From: Scatosoma sp045652785 | GTDB lineage: Bacteria; Bacillota; Clostridia; Christensenellales; Borkfalkiaceae | DNA length: 22,345 nucleotides | Assembly: GCA_045652785.1 (NCBI GenBank) | Contig: JAZOLF010000091.1 | Span: forward strand, 1 to 22,345 | Direction of reading: 5' to 3' | Part shown: positions 21,241-22,345 of the stretch, in pieces | Position numbering within the stretch: the first letter of the stretch is position 1 | Layout: every line of letters starts with the position of its first letter | The notes under the pieces: model-generated | Told to the model about the DNA's origin: nothing | The model's database searches: none | Seen by the model: the letters and a program-made list of their open reading frames with translations, nothing else | Translations under genes and position numbers: made by a program

Positions 21241-22345
21241 ATGAAAGAATTGATGTTGACAAACAAAGCCATCGCGCGCGGCGCGTGGGAAGCAGGCGTG
21301 GACGTACTGTCTGCGTATCCTGGTACGCCCAGCACCGAAATAGCGGAACATTTTGCCGTGATGGATGGCGTTTATGCGGAATGGGCTCCCAACGAAAAAG
21401 TTGCGGTTGAAGTTGCAATCGGCGCGGCGGTTGCTGGTGCTCGTTCGATGGCGTGTATGAAACACGTGGGCTTGAACGTTGCCGCTGACCCCCTGTTCAC
21501 CGTGGCGTACACGGGGATTAACGCAGGGCTTGTAATCGTCGTTGCGGACGATCCTGGTATGCATTCGTCGCAAAACGAACAGGATTCCCGCTACTATGCA
21601 AAGAGCGCGCATATCCCGATGCTCGAACCGTCCAACGCGCACGAAGCGAAAGAGTTTGTCAAACTCGCTTTTGAAATGAGTGAACAATTCGATACCCCTG
21701 TTTTGGTGCGTGAAACGACGCGTGTTGCGCACTCGCACGGGGTTGTGGAACTTTGCGACCGCGAAAACCGTCCTGTAAAGCCTTACGAAAAGGCGATCGG
21801 AAAATACGTTATGATGCCTGCGAACGCCATCAAACGCCACGTGGTTGTAGAAAAGCGCGACAACGATTTAAAGGAATACGTCAATTCCCTTTCCATCAAC
21901 CGCGCGGAATACACGGATGAAACCCAAATGGGGATTGTGTGTTCGGGGGTGGTGTATGAATACGTGAAAGAAGCGTTGCCCAGCGCCAACGTATTCAAGG
22001 TAGGCACCGTTCATCCCGTACCTGTCCCTGCTATTTTGGAATTTTCCAAGAAGGTAAACGGCTTGTATGTCGTGGAAGAATTAGAACCTTTCATCGAAGA
22101 AACGCTGAAAGCGGCAGGGATCTCCTGCGTGGGAAAAGAGTTGTTCTCTTTGCAAGGGGAAATCTCTGTGCCCATTCTTTTGGAAAAGTTCGGTAAGGCA
22201 AAACCTGCCGAAAACGCGACCTGTATCAACGCTCCTGCTCGTCCGCCCGTAATGTGCGCGGGTTGTCCGCACAGAGGCGTGTTCTACGTACTTGCTAAAA
22301 ATAAAATTACGGTACACGGCGATATCGGTTGTTACACCCTCGGCG
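21241..22345 (+). CDS. iorA: Indolepyruvate:ferredoxin oxidoreductase, alpha subunit (3' end outside window)
   Basis: IorA, with IorB, oxidatively decarboxylates aryl pyruvates (from Trp, Phe and Tyr) to aryl-acetyl-CoA with reduction of ferredoxin, a reaction of amino-acid-fermenting anaerobes. The first 368 codons are present. The pyruvate:ferredoxin-type N-terminal domain has NKAIARGAWEAG and AYPGTPSTEI (25-34), then MKHVGLNVAADPLF and DDPGMHSSQNEQDSR. The thiamine-diphosphate domain begins with RPPVMCAGCPHRGVF (335-349; Cys 339, 342) and GDIGCYTLG, where the window ends. The C-terminal ferredoxin-like cluster domain is therefore not seen. Start: the only ATG that gives the full N-terminus, placed 30 bases after a good promoter. 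It is expressed separately from mcrBC. Confidence 0.95.
   Translation, partial: MKELMLTNKAIARGAWEAGVDVLSAYPGTPSTEIAEHFAVMDGVYAEWAPNEKVAVEVAIGAAVAGARSMACMKHVGLNVAADPLFTVAYTGINAGLVIVVADDPGMHSSQNEQDSRYYAKSAHIPMLEPSNAHEAKEFVKLAFEMSEQFDTPVLVRETTRVAHSHGVVELCDRENRPVKPYEKAIGKYVMMPANAIKRHVVVEKRDNDLKEYVNSLSINRAEYTDETQMGIVCSGVVYEYVKEALPSANVFKVGTVHPVPVPAILEFSKKVNGLYVVEELEPFIEETLKAAGISCVGKELFSLQGEISVPILLEKFGKAKPAENATCINAPARPPVMCAGCPHRGVFYVLAKNKITVHGDIGCYTLG

Overview
This window looks like chromosome from an uncultured, strictly anaerobic, low-to-mid-GC Bacillota of the class Clostridia (gut type). The evidence is FakA and RecG close together, a UPF0371/DUF1846 protein, an indolepyruvate:ferredoxin oxidoreductase, many textbook sigma-A promoters (TTGACA or near, 17-bp spacer, TATAAT or near), AGGAG-type ribosome sites and compact operons separated by strong hairpin terminators. 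The lineage is inferred from gene content and style; no rRNA or other marker is present.

Layout. 1-1515: 3' part of a fakA-type fatty-acid kinase. 1643-3646: recG, interrupted by one in-frame TAG. 3775-4410: a HisI-HisE-like protein whose HisI half has lost its metal-binding residues. 4463-6742: a type II restriction-modification cassette lying between two strong terminators. It has an HNH nuclease and a C5-cytosine methyltransferase on the minus strand and a divergent small XRE regulator. The divergent region carries two matched inverted repeats, one of them inside the methyltransferase promoter. 6776-7079: non-coding, with REP-like palindromes. 7080-8068: minD and a small protein in the MinE position. 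8359-9822: a DUF1846 protein. 9874-11223: a MATE transporter. 11255-11965: a NERD nuclease-like protein with a zinc ribbon. 12059-12693: two divergent XRE regulators around a symmetric operator. 12738-12887: an N-terminal remnant of a REP-associated tyrosine transposase (RAYT). 12884-14071: trmO and a GNAT acetyltransferase on the minus strand.

14163-21109 is a co-directional run without an internal terminator that I could see: a UvrD-like helicase with an inserted DEDDh exonuclease, xseA, xseB, mcrB and mcrC. DNA processing enzymes and a type IV restriction system could therefore share one transcript. A terminator at 21119-21144 closes it, and iorA (cut by the window end) follows from its own promoter.

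The most interesting points are: (i) the paired operators of the restriction-modification cassette, (ii) two divergent promoters at 14078-14156 that both place the predicted transcription start on the A of the ATG, implying two leaderless mRNAs whose products both begin MKLTP, (iii) the helicase/exonuclease-ExoVII-McrBC transcription unit, and its coexistence with a cytosine methyltransferase that McrBC would have to tolerate, (iv) the degenerate HisI domain, and (v) the recG amber codon in a stretch where no other gene ends in TAG. No tRNA, rRNA, CRISPR array or prophage structural gene was seen.
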